From Streptomyces ficellus (GTDB taxonomy: Bacteria > Actinomycetota > Actinomycetes > Streptomycetales > Streptomycetaceae): DNA of 64,000 nucleotides. Location of the stretch: the NCBI RefSeq assembly GCF_009739905.1, contig NZ_CP034279.1, positions 6,448,001-6,512,000 on the forward strand. Reading direction: 5' to 3'. Below are positions 18,554-27,050 of the stretch, piece after piece. Position 1 is the stretch's first letter, and every line of letters starts with the position of its first letter. The notes below the pieces were generated by a model, which had not been told where the DNA came from, made no database searches, and saw only the letters and a list, made by a program, of their open reading frames with translations. The translations under genes and the position numbers were made by a program.

Positions 18554-19489
18554 CTAGCCCAGCGCCCGCAGCGCCGGCACGAACGCCACCAGCAGCGGTA
18601 CGACCGGGACGAGCGCGGCGGCGGCCGTCAGCCGCAGGCGCCGCCCCGCCGTCAGCCGCGGCGCGGCGGTCAGGAGCCGGTTCACGCGGTGCGGCAGACC
18701 GGCGTCCGGCGTCGGGCAGGGTCCGAACACCCCGCGGTGCTCGTTCAGTTCCACCAGCGCGAGCGCGATCGTCAGGCGCCCGTACCGCTTCGACGCCACG
18801 TCGTCCGCGGCCAGCTCCACCAGGCGGTGCATCTCGTCCCGGAACGCGGCGAACACCGGGATCTGCGGGAAACCCGTGGCCAGCGCCGTCGAGCAGTGCA
18901 GCAGCCAGTCGTGCCGCGCCCGCGCGTGCCCCTGCTCATGGGCCAGCACCGCATCGAGCTGATGCCCCTTCAGGCGGCGCAGCGCGCCGGTGGTGACGAC
19001 CAGCCGGGGCACCTGGCCCGGCAGCCACCAGGCGTCCGGCCGCTCACCCTCCAGCAGCACCAGCGCGTCCGGGCCGGGCTCCTCGCCCGGCAACAGCGGT
19101 GCGCGCACCAGGAGTTCGGCGCGCCGGCGCCGGTGCCCCAGCCGGGACCGGCGCACCTCCCGGGTGAGCATCGCCCCGGTCCACAGGCCACCGCACGCGA
19201 GCAGGACCGCGAGCACGGCCGACCACGGCCCGTGCGCGCCGAGTTCGTACGCCTCGACCACCGCGCGCGGGGCGGGCGCGAAGACGTGACCCCGGACGGC
19301 CTGCCAGGCGGCCGCCGCGCTGAACGTCATCGACAGGGCGAAGCACAGCAGCACCGCCGCCACCACGCACTGCCACACCCACAGCGCCACGACCGGCTCG
19401 CGCTCCGGCCACGCGACCCGCGCCAGCAGACGCGGAGCCGCCACGGCGGTGAGAAGGCCGAGCCCGAGCAGCGCGAGGGAGACCAGCAT
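18554..19489 (-). CDS. M56 family membrane metallopeptidase (BlaR1/HtpX-like)
   Basis: This 311-residue protein has N-terminal hydrophobic helices, then a soluble zinc protease loop with VLAHEQGHARARHD (HExxH with Glu) and the downstream LVELAADDVA segment giving the third ligand. It ends with a C-terminal helix. Streptomycete M56 proteins normally partner with a BlaI-type repressor gene, but none is present here. It lacks an extracellular penicillin-binding sensor domain, so it is not a classic BlaR1. The role in signalling or membrane protein turnover is unknown. Confidence 0.85.
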   Translation of the reverse strand: MLVSLALLGLGLLTAVAAPRLLARVAWPEREPVVALWVWQCVVAAVLLCFALSMTFSAAAAWQAVRGHVFAPAPRAVVEAYELGAHGPWSAVLAVLLACGGLWTGAMLTREVRRSRLGHRRRRAELLVRAPLLPGEEPGPDALVLLEGERPDAWWLPGQVPRLVVTTGALRRLKGHQLDAVLAHEQGHARARHDWLLHCSTALATGFPQIPVFAAFRDEMHRLVELAADDVASKRYGRLTIALALVELNEHRGVFGPCPTPDAGLPHRVNRLLTAAPRLTAGRRLRLTAAAALVPVVPLLVAFVPALRALG

Positions 19490-19595
19490 GCCCTCACCTT
19501 AGGAGCGCGGGACTGTCCCCCGGTATGGCCTGGCACGTCAAGTGACGCACACCACGGAATCCGCAGCCCCCACGCCACGGAATCCGCAACGGCGG

Positions 19596-20150
19596 TCACA
19601 TGGCCGCCAGCATCGCCAGCATGGCCAGTCCCATGGACACCCGGCACGCCGGAACCACCTCGGGACCCGCCGCACGGCCACCCGGGTCCGGTACCGGCAC
19701 CGGACCGGCGGGCACCAGCCGCAGCCCGGCCCGCAGCACGTACGCCGCGTAGTAGACGAGCAGCACCGCCGTCACCGGCGCGACGCCGCCCGGCGCCGCG
19801 TGGGCGGCGTGCGCGCCCCCGCCCCCCGAGGCCATCGCCACCGCCATGTACACCATGGCCAGCGACCCCACCAGGTGGTGCAGATGGTGGCCCGCGCCGC
19901 GCCGGGCCGCCCACAGCGCGCGCAGCGAAGAGGCGCCGAACACCGCCGCGAACACCGCCCAGGTCCACCCGGTCGGCGCGAGGACGGCCGCCGGCAGGGC
20001 CATCGCGGCCATGCCGAAGCCCATCACCGCCTCGTCCGCCGCCGCCCGCCGCTCGGCGCCCGTGCTGCTCGCCGTCCGCGCCAGACAGAAGGCGCCGGCC
20101 GCCCCGCAGAGCGCCACCAGCAGCCAGCCGGACATCGCAGGTCCGTGCAC
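19596..20150 (-). CDS. DUF5134 membrane protein
   Basis: A 184-residue membrane protein with five or six hydrophobic helices. Histidines cluster at helix ends (GAGHHLHHLVGSLAMVYM and AHAAHAAPGG), as in streptomycete DUF5134 proteins, raising the possibility of metal or heme contact. I chose the GTG at 20150 because GAGGGGGG lies just upstream and the hydrophobic part follows at once. Codons upstream of that are Arg/Ser/Pro-rich and unlikely to be translated. Function unknown. Confidence 0.7.
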   Translation of the reverse strand: MHGPAMSGWLLVALCGAAGAFCLARTASSTGAERRAAADEAVMGFGMAAMALPAAVLAPTGWTWAVFAAVFGASSLRALWAARRGAGHHLHHLVGSLAMVYMAVAMASGGGGAHAAHAAPGGVAPVTAVLLVYYAAYVLRAGLRLVPAGPVPVPDPGGRAAGPEVVPACRVSMGLAMLAMLAAM

Positions 20151-20292
20151 GACGTACCCCCCTCGGCGAGACGGCTCCGACCGGGACGATGCCCGTGCCG
20201 GCGGGGTCCCACGCGAGCGCAGGGGCGTACGGGGGGCGCGCGAAGAGGGCGCGTTACGCTGCACACCGGGACCGACAGCGTGAGGGAGAGCC

Positions 20293-20853
20293 ATGGACAC
20301 CGCACTGCCCCTGGGCGCGGACGAACTGACCTACCGCGACGCCACCGAGGCCGACGTCCCCGTGCTCGTCGAGCTGGTCGAGTCGGCGTACCGGGGCGAC
20401 TCCAGCCGCGCCGGCTGGACGACCGAGGCGGACATCCTGGAGGGGCAGCGCACCGACCCGCAGGGCGTGCGGGAGGTCATCGGCACGCCCGGTTCCCGCC
20501 TCCTGGTCGTCGAGCGCGACGGCGAGCCGGTCGCCTGCTGCCAGCTGGAACACCGCGGCGACGCCGCCTACTTCGGCATGTTCGCCGTACGGCCCGGCCT
20601 CCAGGGCGGTGGGCTCGGGCGGTGCGTCATGGCGGAGGCGGAACGGCTCGTCGTCGCCGAGTGGGGCGTGCGCGAGATGCACATGACGGTGATCTCGGTC
20701 CGCGACGAGCTGATCGCCTGGTACGAGCGGCGCGGCTACCGCCGTACGGGCCGGATGACCCCGTTCCCGTACGGCGACGAGCGCTTCGGCCTGCCGCAGC
20801 GCGACGACCTCGAGTTCGAGCTCCTGGTGAAGACGCTCGCGAAGACCGTCTGA
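20293..20853 (+). CDS. GNAT family N-acetyltransferase
   Basis: The 186-residue product is a single GNAT domain. The beta-4 strand and pyrophosphate loop appear as YFGMFAVRPGLQGGGLGRCVM, fitting Q/RxxGxG/A for acetyl-CoA binding, and the C-terminal IAWYERRGYRRTGRM holds the usual YxxxGF-like motif. GGGAGAGCC precedes the ATG. The acceptor substrate is not readable. It is convergent with the large ClpC-like gene. Confidence 0.85.
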   Translation: MDTALPLGADELTYRDATEADVPVLVELVESAYRGDSSRAGWTTEADILEGQRTDPQGVREVIGTPGSRLLVVERDGEPVACCQLEHRGDAAYFGMFAVRPGLQGGGLGRCVMAEAERLVVAEWGVREMHMTVISVRDELIAWYERRGYRRTGRMTPFPYGDERFGLPQRDDLEFELLVKTLAKTV

Positions 20854-20916
20854 GCCCCGGCGTACGGCACTCCTCAGGCGGCCGGTGCCGGTCCGCCCGT
20901 GTCCGCCGGGGACGCG

Positions 20917-23604
20917 CTACCCGCGCCCTGGCCCGAGGAGCCCGGGGGGCCGGTCCATGGCACCGGGCTTGCCCAGTGAACCGGTCGCGTCACCGGCCGT
21001 CTCACCGGTCGCCGCCCGCGCGCCGGCCGGCTCTCCGGGGGCACCCGGTTCGTCCGTGCGGAACGCCAGCCGTCCGTCGTCGACCGCCACCCGCACCCGT
21101 CCGCCCGCCGGGAGCCTGCCGTCCAGCAGGAGCCGGGACAGGTGGTTGTCGACCTCGCGCTGGATCGTGCGCCGCAGCGGCCGCGCGCCGTACTCCGGCT
21201 GGTGGCCGCGGCGGGCGATCCAGTCGACGGCGTCGGGGGCGAACTCGACCGAGATCTCCTGCGCGCGCATCCGGCGCCGGGTCTCCTCCAGCAGCAGATC
21301 GGTGATCCGGCGCAACTGCTCCTCGTCGAGGCGCCGGAAGATGACGATCTCGTCGATACGGTTGAGGAACTCGGGGCGGAAGTGCTCACGCAGCGGCCGC
21401 AGCGCCCGCTCCCGCGCCGCGTCGCCGGCCGCCCCGCCGTCCGCGGCGCCGAAGCCGACCATGCCGCGTCCGGTGCCGATCGCCTCGGAGCCGAGGTTGC
21501 TGGTCATCACGATGACCGTGTTCTTGAAGTCGACCGTGCGGCCCTGCGAGTCGGTCAGCCGCCCGTCGTCCAGCACCTGGAGCAGGATGTTGAACACGTC
21601 CGGGTGGGCCTTCTCCACCTCGTCCAGCAGCAGCAGGGAGTACGGGTGGCGGCGCACCGACTCCGTCAGCTGCCCGGCCTCCTCGTGCCCCACGTACCCG
21701 GGCGGCGCGCCGACCAGCCGGCTGACCGTGTGCCGCTCCTGGAACTCGCTCATGTCCAGGCGCACCATCCGCTCGTCGCTGCCGAACAGCGCGTCCGCCA
21801 GGGCCCGGGCCAGCTCCGTCTTGCCGACACCGGTGGGGCCGAGGAACAGGAAGCTGCCGATCGGGCGGCGCGGGTCGGCGAGGCCCGCGCGGGACCTCAG
21901 CACCGCTTCCGAGACGGCCCTGACGGCCTCGTCCTGCCCGATGACCCGCTGCCGCAGATGCTCCTCGAGACCCAGGAGCCGGGCCTTCTCCTCCTGGGTG
22001 AGGCTGGCGACCGGGATGCCGGTCTGCCTGCTGACGACCTCGGCGATGTCCTCGGCGGTGACCTCCACGACCGCTCCGTCGCCGGCGGGCCGCTCCACGC
22101 GCCCCGCCCTGATCCGTTCAGTGATCTCCTGGATGCGGTCGCGCAGCTCGGTCGCCTTCTCGTACTGCTCGTCCGCCACCGCCTGCGCCTTGTCCCGGGA
22201 CAGCTGCTCCGCCTGCCGCTCCAGGGCCCGTACGTCGGTGTCGGTGTGGGTGCGCAGCCGGACGCGGGCGCCGGCCTGGTCGATCAGGTCGATGGCCTTG
22301 TCGGGCAGGAACCGCTCGGTCAGGTACCGGTCGGACAGCTCGACGGCGGCGAGCAGCGCCTCGTCGGTGTAGCGCACCTGGTGGTGGGCCTCGTAGCGGT
22401 CCTGGAGGCCGCGCAGGATCTCCACCGCGTCCTCCGGGTTCGGCTCCGGCACCAGGATGGGCTGGAACCGGCGGGCCAGCGCCGCGTCCTTCTCGACGTA
22501 CCGGCGGTACTCCTCCATCGTCGTCGCGCCGATGACGTGCAGCTCACCGCGGGCGAGCGCGGGCTTGAGCATGTTGCCCGCGTCCATCGGGCCGCTGTCG
22601 CCGCCCCCGCTGCCCGCGCCCGCGCCGACGACCGTGTGCAGTTCGTCGATGAAGACGATCAGCTCGCCGGAGTGCGCGCGGATCTCCTCGATGATGGTGT
22701 TCAGCCGCTCCTCGAAGTCGCCCCGGTAGCGGGTCCCGGCGACGACTCCGGACAGGTCCAGCGCCACCACCCGGCGGTCGCGCAGGGTGTCCGGCACGTC
22801 GTGCTCGGCGATGCGCTGGGCCAGGCCCTCGACGATGGCCGTCTTGCCGACCCCGGCGTCACCGATGAGCACGGGGTTGTTCTTGCCGCGCCGCGACAGC
22901 ACCTCCACCGTCTGCTCGATCTCCAGGTCCCGGCCGATCACCGGGTCGATCCGGCCCTCCTTGGCCATGTCCGTCAGGTCGCGGCCGTACTTGTCCAGCG
23001 TGGGCGTGCCGCGCGGCGGCGCGGGCCGCTGCTCGGTGTCGCCCACCCACGGGCCGGGGCCGCCGCGCCCGGGTCCGGAGCCCTGCACGGAGCCGGGGTC
23101 GAACTTGGCCGCGTTCAGGATCCGCCCCGCCGCCGAGTCCGGGTTCGAGGCGAGCGCCGCCAGCACGTGCTCGGGCCCGATGTACGAGGCACCCGTGTGC
23201 CGGGCCAGGTCGTGGGCGTCGAGCAGCGCCCGCTTGACGGCGGGCGTGACGGCGATCCGGGACTGCGGCGGCCCCTCGCCGGCCGTCCGGTCGATCTCGT
23301 CGGCCAGGGCGTCGGGGTCGGCGCCCGCGCGCGCGATCAGGTCACGGGTGGGCTCGGTGGCGAGGGCCGCCCGCAGCAGGTGCTCGGTCTCCAGGTCGGT
23401 ACTGCCGTGTTCGGCGGCGTACGAGGCGGCGTCGCCGACCATCCGGCGCGCGGGTTCGCTCATCAGGCGACCGATGTCGATGTACCGGGGGATGGGCCGC
23501 CCGCCCGCGGGCGACGATCCCGCCCCGCTCCCGAAGAAGCGGGCCAGAAACTCGCTGAACGGGTCGGAGCCGTAACCCTCCGGACCCATAAAACCGCTGC
23601 TCAT
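20917..23604 (-). CDS. ClpC/ClpA-type AAA+ unfoldase, orphan paralogue
   Basis: An 895-residue Hsp100 protein. A Gly/Phe-rich N-terminal stretch (1-40) precedes two Clp_N repeats (about 45-165). The first AAA domain has Walker A GDAGVGKTA (248-256) and Walker B VFIDELH; a UVR-like motif EQYEKATELRDRIQEI sits in the linker; the second AAA domain has GPTGVGKTE, LLLLDEVEKAH and a VGF tripeptide where ClpP-binding LGF/IGF loops occur. This supports docking to ClpP rather than ClpB-like disaggregation. The acidic, Gly/Pro-rich C-tail is unusual. No clpP or mcs genes are nearby. Confidence 0.88.
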   Translation of the reverse strand: MSSGFMGPEGYGSDPFSEFLARFFGSGAGSSPAGGRPIPRYIDIGRLMSEPARRMVGDAASYAAEHGSTDLETEHLLRAALATEPTRDLIARAGADPDALADEIDRTAGEGPPQSRIAVTPAVKRALLDAHDLARHTGASYIGPEHVLAALASNPDSAAGRILNAAKFDPGSVQGSGPGRGGPGPWVGDTEQRPAPPRGTPTLDKYGRDLTDMAKEGRIDPVIGRDLEIEQTVEVLSRRGKNNPVLIGDAGVGKTAIVEGLAQRIAEHDVPDTLRDRRVVALDLSGVVAGTRYRGDFEERLNTIIEEIRAHSGELIVFIDELHTVVGAGAGSGGGDSGPMDAGNMLKPALARGELHVIGATTMEEYRRYVEKDAALARRFQPILVPEPNPEDAVEILRGLQDRYEAHHQVRYTDEALLAAVELSDRYLTERFLPDKAIDLIDQAGARVRLRTHTDTDVRALERQAEQLSRDKAQAVADEQYEKATELRDRIQEITERIRAGRVERPAGDGAVVEVTAEDIAEVVSRQTGIPVASLTQEEKARLLGLEEHLRQRVIGQDEAVRAVSEAVLRSRAGLADPRRPIGSFLFLGPTGVGKTELARALADALFGSDERMVRLDMSEFQERHTVSRLVGAPPGYVGHEEAGQLTESVRRHPYSLLLLDEVEKAHPDVFNILLQVLDDGRLTDSQGRTVDFKNTVIVMTSNLGSEAIGTGRGMVGFGAADGGAAGDAARERALRPLREHFRPEFLNRIDEIVIFRRLDEEQLRRITDLLLEETRRRMRAQEISVEFAPDAVDWIARRGHQPEYGARPLRRTIQREVDNHLSRLLLDGRLPAGGRVRVAVDDGRLAFRTDEPGAPGEPAGARAATGETAGDATGSLGKPGAMDRPPGLLGPGRG

Positions 23605-23787
23605 ATGCGTCCGTTCCGGTGTCCGGTAATGGCCGGGACACGCTGTACGAGAAGACCTGCTGGATCCAGGTCGCGGGTTCCCGAGCGCTTTCCGGTTACA
23701 CCTGTGACACCAGTGACACGGGAGGGGGACGCGGGGTCCGGCCGCCCCGGGAGGCGCGTGACGCCCCCGGGGCCGGGCCGCCGGGCG

Positions 23788-24528
23788 TCAGGCCGTGAAG
23801 CGGCCCGTGCGGCGGATCTCCGGGTGGTCGGTGGTCGCCCCGTCCAGCTCCAGGGCCCTGACGAGCCGCAGGTGCTCCGGTGTGTTGACCACCCAGGCGA
23901 TGATCCGCAGCCCCGCCGCCCGCGCCCGTTCGGTGGTCTCCAGGGTGAGGCGGCGGATGTTCAGCGCGAGCGCGCCGGCGCCCACCGCCAGCGCCCGGGC
24001 CACGATGTCGTCGCCCCAGTGACTGGCGATGAGCACGGTGCGGACGCCCGGTACGAGCCGGGCGATCTCGGCGACCGCCTCGTCGTGGAACGAGGAGACC
24101 TCCACCCGCCCGGTCAGGTCGCGCCGGTGCATCACCTCGGCCAGTGCCCGGGCGGCGGCCACGTCCTTGATCTCCGCCTGGAGCGGGATCCGCACGGCGT
24201 CCAGGACGTCCTCGAACACCGGGATCCGTTCGCCCAGCCCGGCGTCGAGCTCCCGCAGCTCGGCCAGGGTCTTGTCGGCGACGGCCCCGGTGCCGTCGGT
24301 CGTCCGGTCCACCTCGGCGTCGTGCATGACGACCAGGGCGCCGTCCTTGCTCAGGTGCAGGTCCAGTTCGATGACGTCCATGCCCGCGTGCTCCGCGCGG
24401 ACGAAGGACCGCAGGGTGTTCTCCGGCTCGACACCCATGACTCCGCGATGACCGATGGTGAGGAAACTCAAGATCTTCTCGCTTCCGTCGACGGCGGTTG
24501 CCGCACGGTGCCGTGCCACCCGCGGCAC
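23788..24528 (-). CDS. Glycerophosphodiester phosphodiesterase
   Basis: A 246-residue GDPD TIM barrel. The catalytic HRG lies in TIGHRGVMGVEPENT, the metal site in VIELDLHLSKDGALVVMHD, and the later Glu in PLQAEIKD. It lacks a signal peptide, so it should act in the cytosol on glycerophosphodiesters, releasing glycerol 3-phosphate. I give the ATG at 24528; a TTG at 24471 (then SFLTIGHRG) is an alternative start that would shorten the N-terminus to about 7 residues before HRG. Both starts have weak ribosome sites. Confidence 0.85.
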   Translation of the reverse strand: MPRVARHRAATAVDGSEKILSFLTIGHRGVMGVEPENTLRSFVRAEHAGMDVIELDLHLSKDGALVVMHDAEVDRTTDGTGAVADKTLAELRELDAGLGERIPVFEDVLDAVRIPLQAEIKDVAAARALAEVMHRRDLTGRVEVSSFHDEAVAEIARLVPGVRTVLIASHWGDDIVARALAVGAGALALNIRRLTLETTERARAAGLRIIAWVVNTPEHLRLVRALELDGATTDHPEIRRTGRFTA

Positions 24529-24846
24529 CGTCGCAGCCTAACGATCCGTACCCGGGAGGGAACCCTTCGTGCACGGGGAAGCCGGTCGATCCGGCTCCGC
24601 CCGGCGCGCCGCGATGCTCTTCACCCGTACGTGGGCGCGTCGTTGGGGGCGTGAAACCGGTCACGCGTCCAGGGGCCGTGGCGGTGCCGAAACTGCGTGG
24701 AAGCGGCTGCGTACCCCGCGTGTGACAGGAAAAACACCGGTTGGGGCGGGGGGTCGGCAGGATATTCTCTTCTTGCTCCCCTTGTGGCGGAGAAGCATCC
24801 ATGGATACGGTTCCTTGACGCGAGGTTCTCCCGTGGAGGAATGGTG
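24529..24846. other. Divergent intergenic region, GDPD / DUF6421
   Basis: About 318 bp without a convincing gene. The right half has an AT-richer stretch, GGATATTCTCTTCTTG near 24760-24775, resembling a -10 box with an upstream TTGGGG, and this probably drives the DUF6421 operon. GGAGGA at 24834-24839 is the ribosome site for that operon. No hairpin or riboswitch-like fold was recognised. Confidence 0.5.
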
Positions 24847-26259
24847 ATGACGGAAATTCTTGTGCAGGATGTAACGGGCGGGGATGTTTCCGCCGATGTC
24901 CGGGTGGTCGAGCACCCGGCGTGGCCCGAGCTCAAGAATGCCGTGCAGGAGATCCGCCCCTGGCAGTCCGCGGACGGCTCCATCGACTTCGAGGCCGAGG
25001 GCGCCCCGTCCCGCGCCGTCGTCGAGACCACGCTCGACCGTGTCGTCTCCGCCGTCGAGCAGCTCTCCCCGCTGCTCCCGCACGACACCGCGTACCACCG
25101 GGCGCTCGTCGCCGACCTGCGCAAGTGGGCCGACGGCGGCTTCGCCGTGCCGGACTTCCTGGACTCGCTGCTGGCCTTCCAGCCCGCGGCCAACCGGGCC
25201 GACGGCCTCCAGCACCTGGTGCTGTTCCCGATGTACACGCAGAACGGCAACCCGGACCGCAACCTGGAAGCCGTCGTCCTGCGCATGGTCTGGCCGGAGT
25301 GGCTCGCCGAGCTCGAGGCCACCCGCTACGACAACCCGCTGTTCTGCGGCATCACCTTCGAGGACTTCACCGACGGCTACGACACCAACTCGGCCGTCCT
25401 GTTCCCCGAGACGATCGCCGTGCGCGAGGCCCCCGAGCGCTTCAGCTGGGGCGGCATCTTCTGCGACCGCGAGGCCGCCCGCTTCCGCCGCGTCACCGAG
25501 GCGGCCGTGGACATCCTCGGTCTCGACCTGCCCGACGACATCCGCGAGATGCTCGGCGACCAGGACCGCTGCGAGAAGGCCTTCGTGCTCTGGGACATGG
25601 TCCACGACCGCACCCACAGCCACGGCGACCTCCCGTTCGACCCGTTCATGATCAAGCAGCGCCAGCCGTTCTGGATGTACGGCCTGGAGGAGCTGCGCTG
25701 TGACCTCACCGCCTTCAAGGAGGCCGTGAAGCTGGAGGCCGAGGGCAACGCGCACGGCCGTGACGTCCAGTACGCCGTGCTGTTCGACCGGATGTTCCGC
25801 TTCCCGCTCAGCGGCGACCGCAACCGCAACTACGACGGCCTCGGCGGCCAGCTGCTCTTCGCCTACCTGCACAAGCACGACGTGCTGCGCTGGACCGACA
25901 ACACGCTGAAGATCGACTGGCAGCGCGCCCCGCAGGTCACCAACCAGCTGTGCGGCGAGATCGAGCAGCTCTACCGCGACGGCATCGACCGCCCGAAGCT
26001 TGTCCACTGGTTCGCCGCGTACGACCTGGTGTCGACCTACCTCGCCCCGCACCCCGGCTCCCGCTGGGCCAAGGGCCCCGACGCCCTGGACCTGGGCCTG
26101 CCGCCGCGCAAGCTCGTCGACGACGTGCTTCCCGACGAGTTTCCGCTGAGCATGTTCTATGAGGCCCTCTCCAAGAAGCTGAAGAACGTGATCGCCTCCA
26201 CCAAGGGCATCACCGCCGACAACGCCGGTGACCAGGCCGCCGAGAGGGTCGCCGCGTGA
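24847..26259 (+). CDS. DUF6421 family protein
   Basis: A 470-residue soluble protein of the actinobacterial DUF6421 family, whose function is not known to me. It has no signal peptide or membrane helix. Two motifs stand out: HDRTHSHG at residues 253-260 and EELRCD at 281-286. Together they resemble the HExxH-type and EExR(A/K)D zinc motifs of M49 peptidases, with Asp in place of the catalytic Glu. The ATG at 24847 is used because GGAGGA lies seven bases before it; the ATG at 24841 is too close. The stop overlaps or abuts the SDR gene, so it heads a three-gene operon. Confidence 0.85.
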   Translation: MTEILVQDVTGGDVSADVRVVEHPAWPELKNAVQEIRPWQSADGSIDFEAEGAPSRAVVETTLDRVVSAVEQLSPLLPHDTAYHRALVADLRKWADGGFAVPDFLDSLLAFQPAANRADGLQHLVLFPMYTQNGNPDRNLEAVVLRMVWPEWLAELEATRYDNPLFCGITFEDFTDGYDTNSAVLFPETIAVREAPERFSWGGIFCDREAARFRRVTEAAVDILGLDLPDDIREMLGDQDRCEKAFVLWDMVHDRTHSHGDLPFDPFMIKQRQPFWMYGLEELRCDLTAFKEAVKLEAEGNAHGRDVQYAVLFDRMFRFPLSGDRNRNYDGLGGQLLFAYLHKHDVLRWTDNTLKIDWQRAPQVTNQLCGEIEQLYRDGIDRPKLVHWFAAYDLVSTYLAPHPGSRWAKGPDALDLGLPPRKLVDDVLPDEFPLSMFYEALSKKLKNVIASTKGITADNAGDQAAERVAA

Positions 26260-26285
26260 GCTCTCGTACGGAGGAGACGTCGACC

Positions 26286-27050
26286 ATGAACGGCAAGGGC
26301 AACGGAAACGGCGGCCCGCTCGAGGGCGCCGTCGTCGCGGTGGCCGGAGCGGCGGGAGCGGCCGGCCGGGCCGCCCTGCTGCGGCTCGCGGAGGCCGGAG
26401 CGACCGTGGTCGCCTCCGACGCCGACCCGCAGCGGCTCGCGGAGGCGGTCGACGCCGCCCGGTACGCGCACGGCGGGGCGACCGTCGTCGGTGACACCGT
26501 CGACCTGCTCGACCCGGCCGCGGCCCGCGAGTGGGCCGACAAGACCGAGAAGGAGTTCGGGCGGATCGACGGCCTGGTCCACCTGGTCGGCGGCTGGCGC
26601 GGCAGCGCCACCTTCGCCGAGACGGACCTCGCCGACTGGACCCTCCTGGAGAAGCTCCTGATCCGCACGGTCCAGAACACCACGCTCGCCTTCCACGACG
26701 GGCTGCTGCGCAGCGACCGCGGCCGCTACGTCCTGGTCAGCGCCGCCGGTGCCAGCAAGCCGACCGCCGGGAACGCCGCCTACGCCGCCTCCAAGGCCGC
26801 CGCCGAGGCGTGGACGCTCGCGCTCGGCGACGCCTTCCGCAAGGCGGGCGGCGAGGAGGGCCCGAAGGCCGCGGCTACGATCCTGATCGTGAAGGCTCTG
26901 GTGCACGACGCCATGCGCGCCGAGCGCCCGAACGCCAAGTTCGCGGGCTTCACGGACGTCATGGATCTGGCCGACGAGATCGCCGCCGTCTGGGACAAGC
27001 CCGCCCGGGAAGTGAATGGACAGCGCCTGTGGCTGACCCCCAAGCCGTGA
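26286..27050 (+). CDS. Short-chain dehydrogenase/reductase (SDR)
   Basis: The 254-residue product has a Rossmann start VVAVAGAAGAAGRAALLRLAEAG in place of the usual TGxxxGxG, then LVHLVGGWRG (NNAG-like position altered) and a catalytic YxxxK in AAYAASKAAAEAW preceded by LVSAAGAS. The glycine loop and NNAG departures suggest an atypical cofactor site, while Ser-Tyr-Lys are kept. GGAGGAG at 26270-26276 supports the ATG at 26286; a GTG overlapping the DUF6421 stop (26256) is an alternative. Its stop overlaps the threonine aldolase start by four bases (GTGA), showing translational coupling. Confidence 0.85.
   Translation: MNGKGNGNGGPLEGAVVAVAGAAGAAGRAALLRLAEAGATVVASDADPQRLAEAVDAARYAHGGATVVGDTVDLLDPAAAREWADKTEKEFGRIDGLVHLVGGWRGSATFAETDLADWTLLEKLLIRTVQNTTLAFHDGLLRSDRGRYVLVSAAGASKPTAGNAAYAASKAAAEAWTLALGDAFRKAGGEEGPKAAATILIVKALVHDAMRAERPNAKFAGFTDVMDLADEIAAVWDKPAREVNGQRLWLTPKP

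Noticed and set aside
23619..23641. GTGTCC-N11-GGACAC upstream of the ClpC-like gene as a heat-shock operator
   Set aside because: It does not match HspR (HAIR) or CIRCE sequences that I know, and 6-bp arms in GC-rich DNA are weak evidence.
21142..24654. Very long plus-strand open frame (about 1170 codons) opposite the ClpC-like gene
   Set aside because: It is a high-GC shadow of a gene with full AAA+ motifs on the other strand; the product is a low-complexity Val/Arg/Gly-rich sequence with no recognisable domain.
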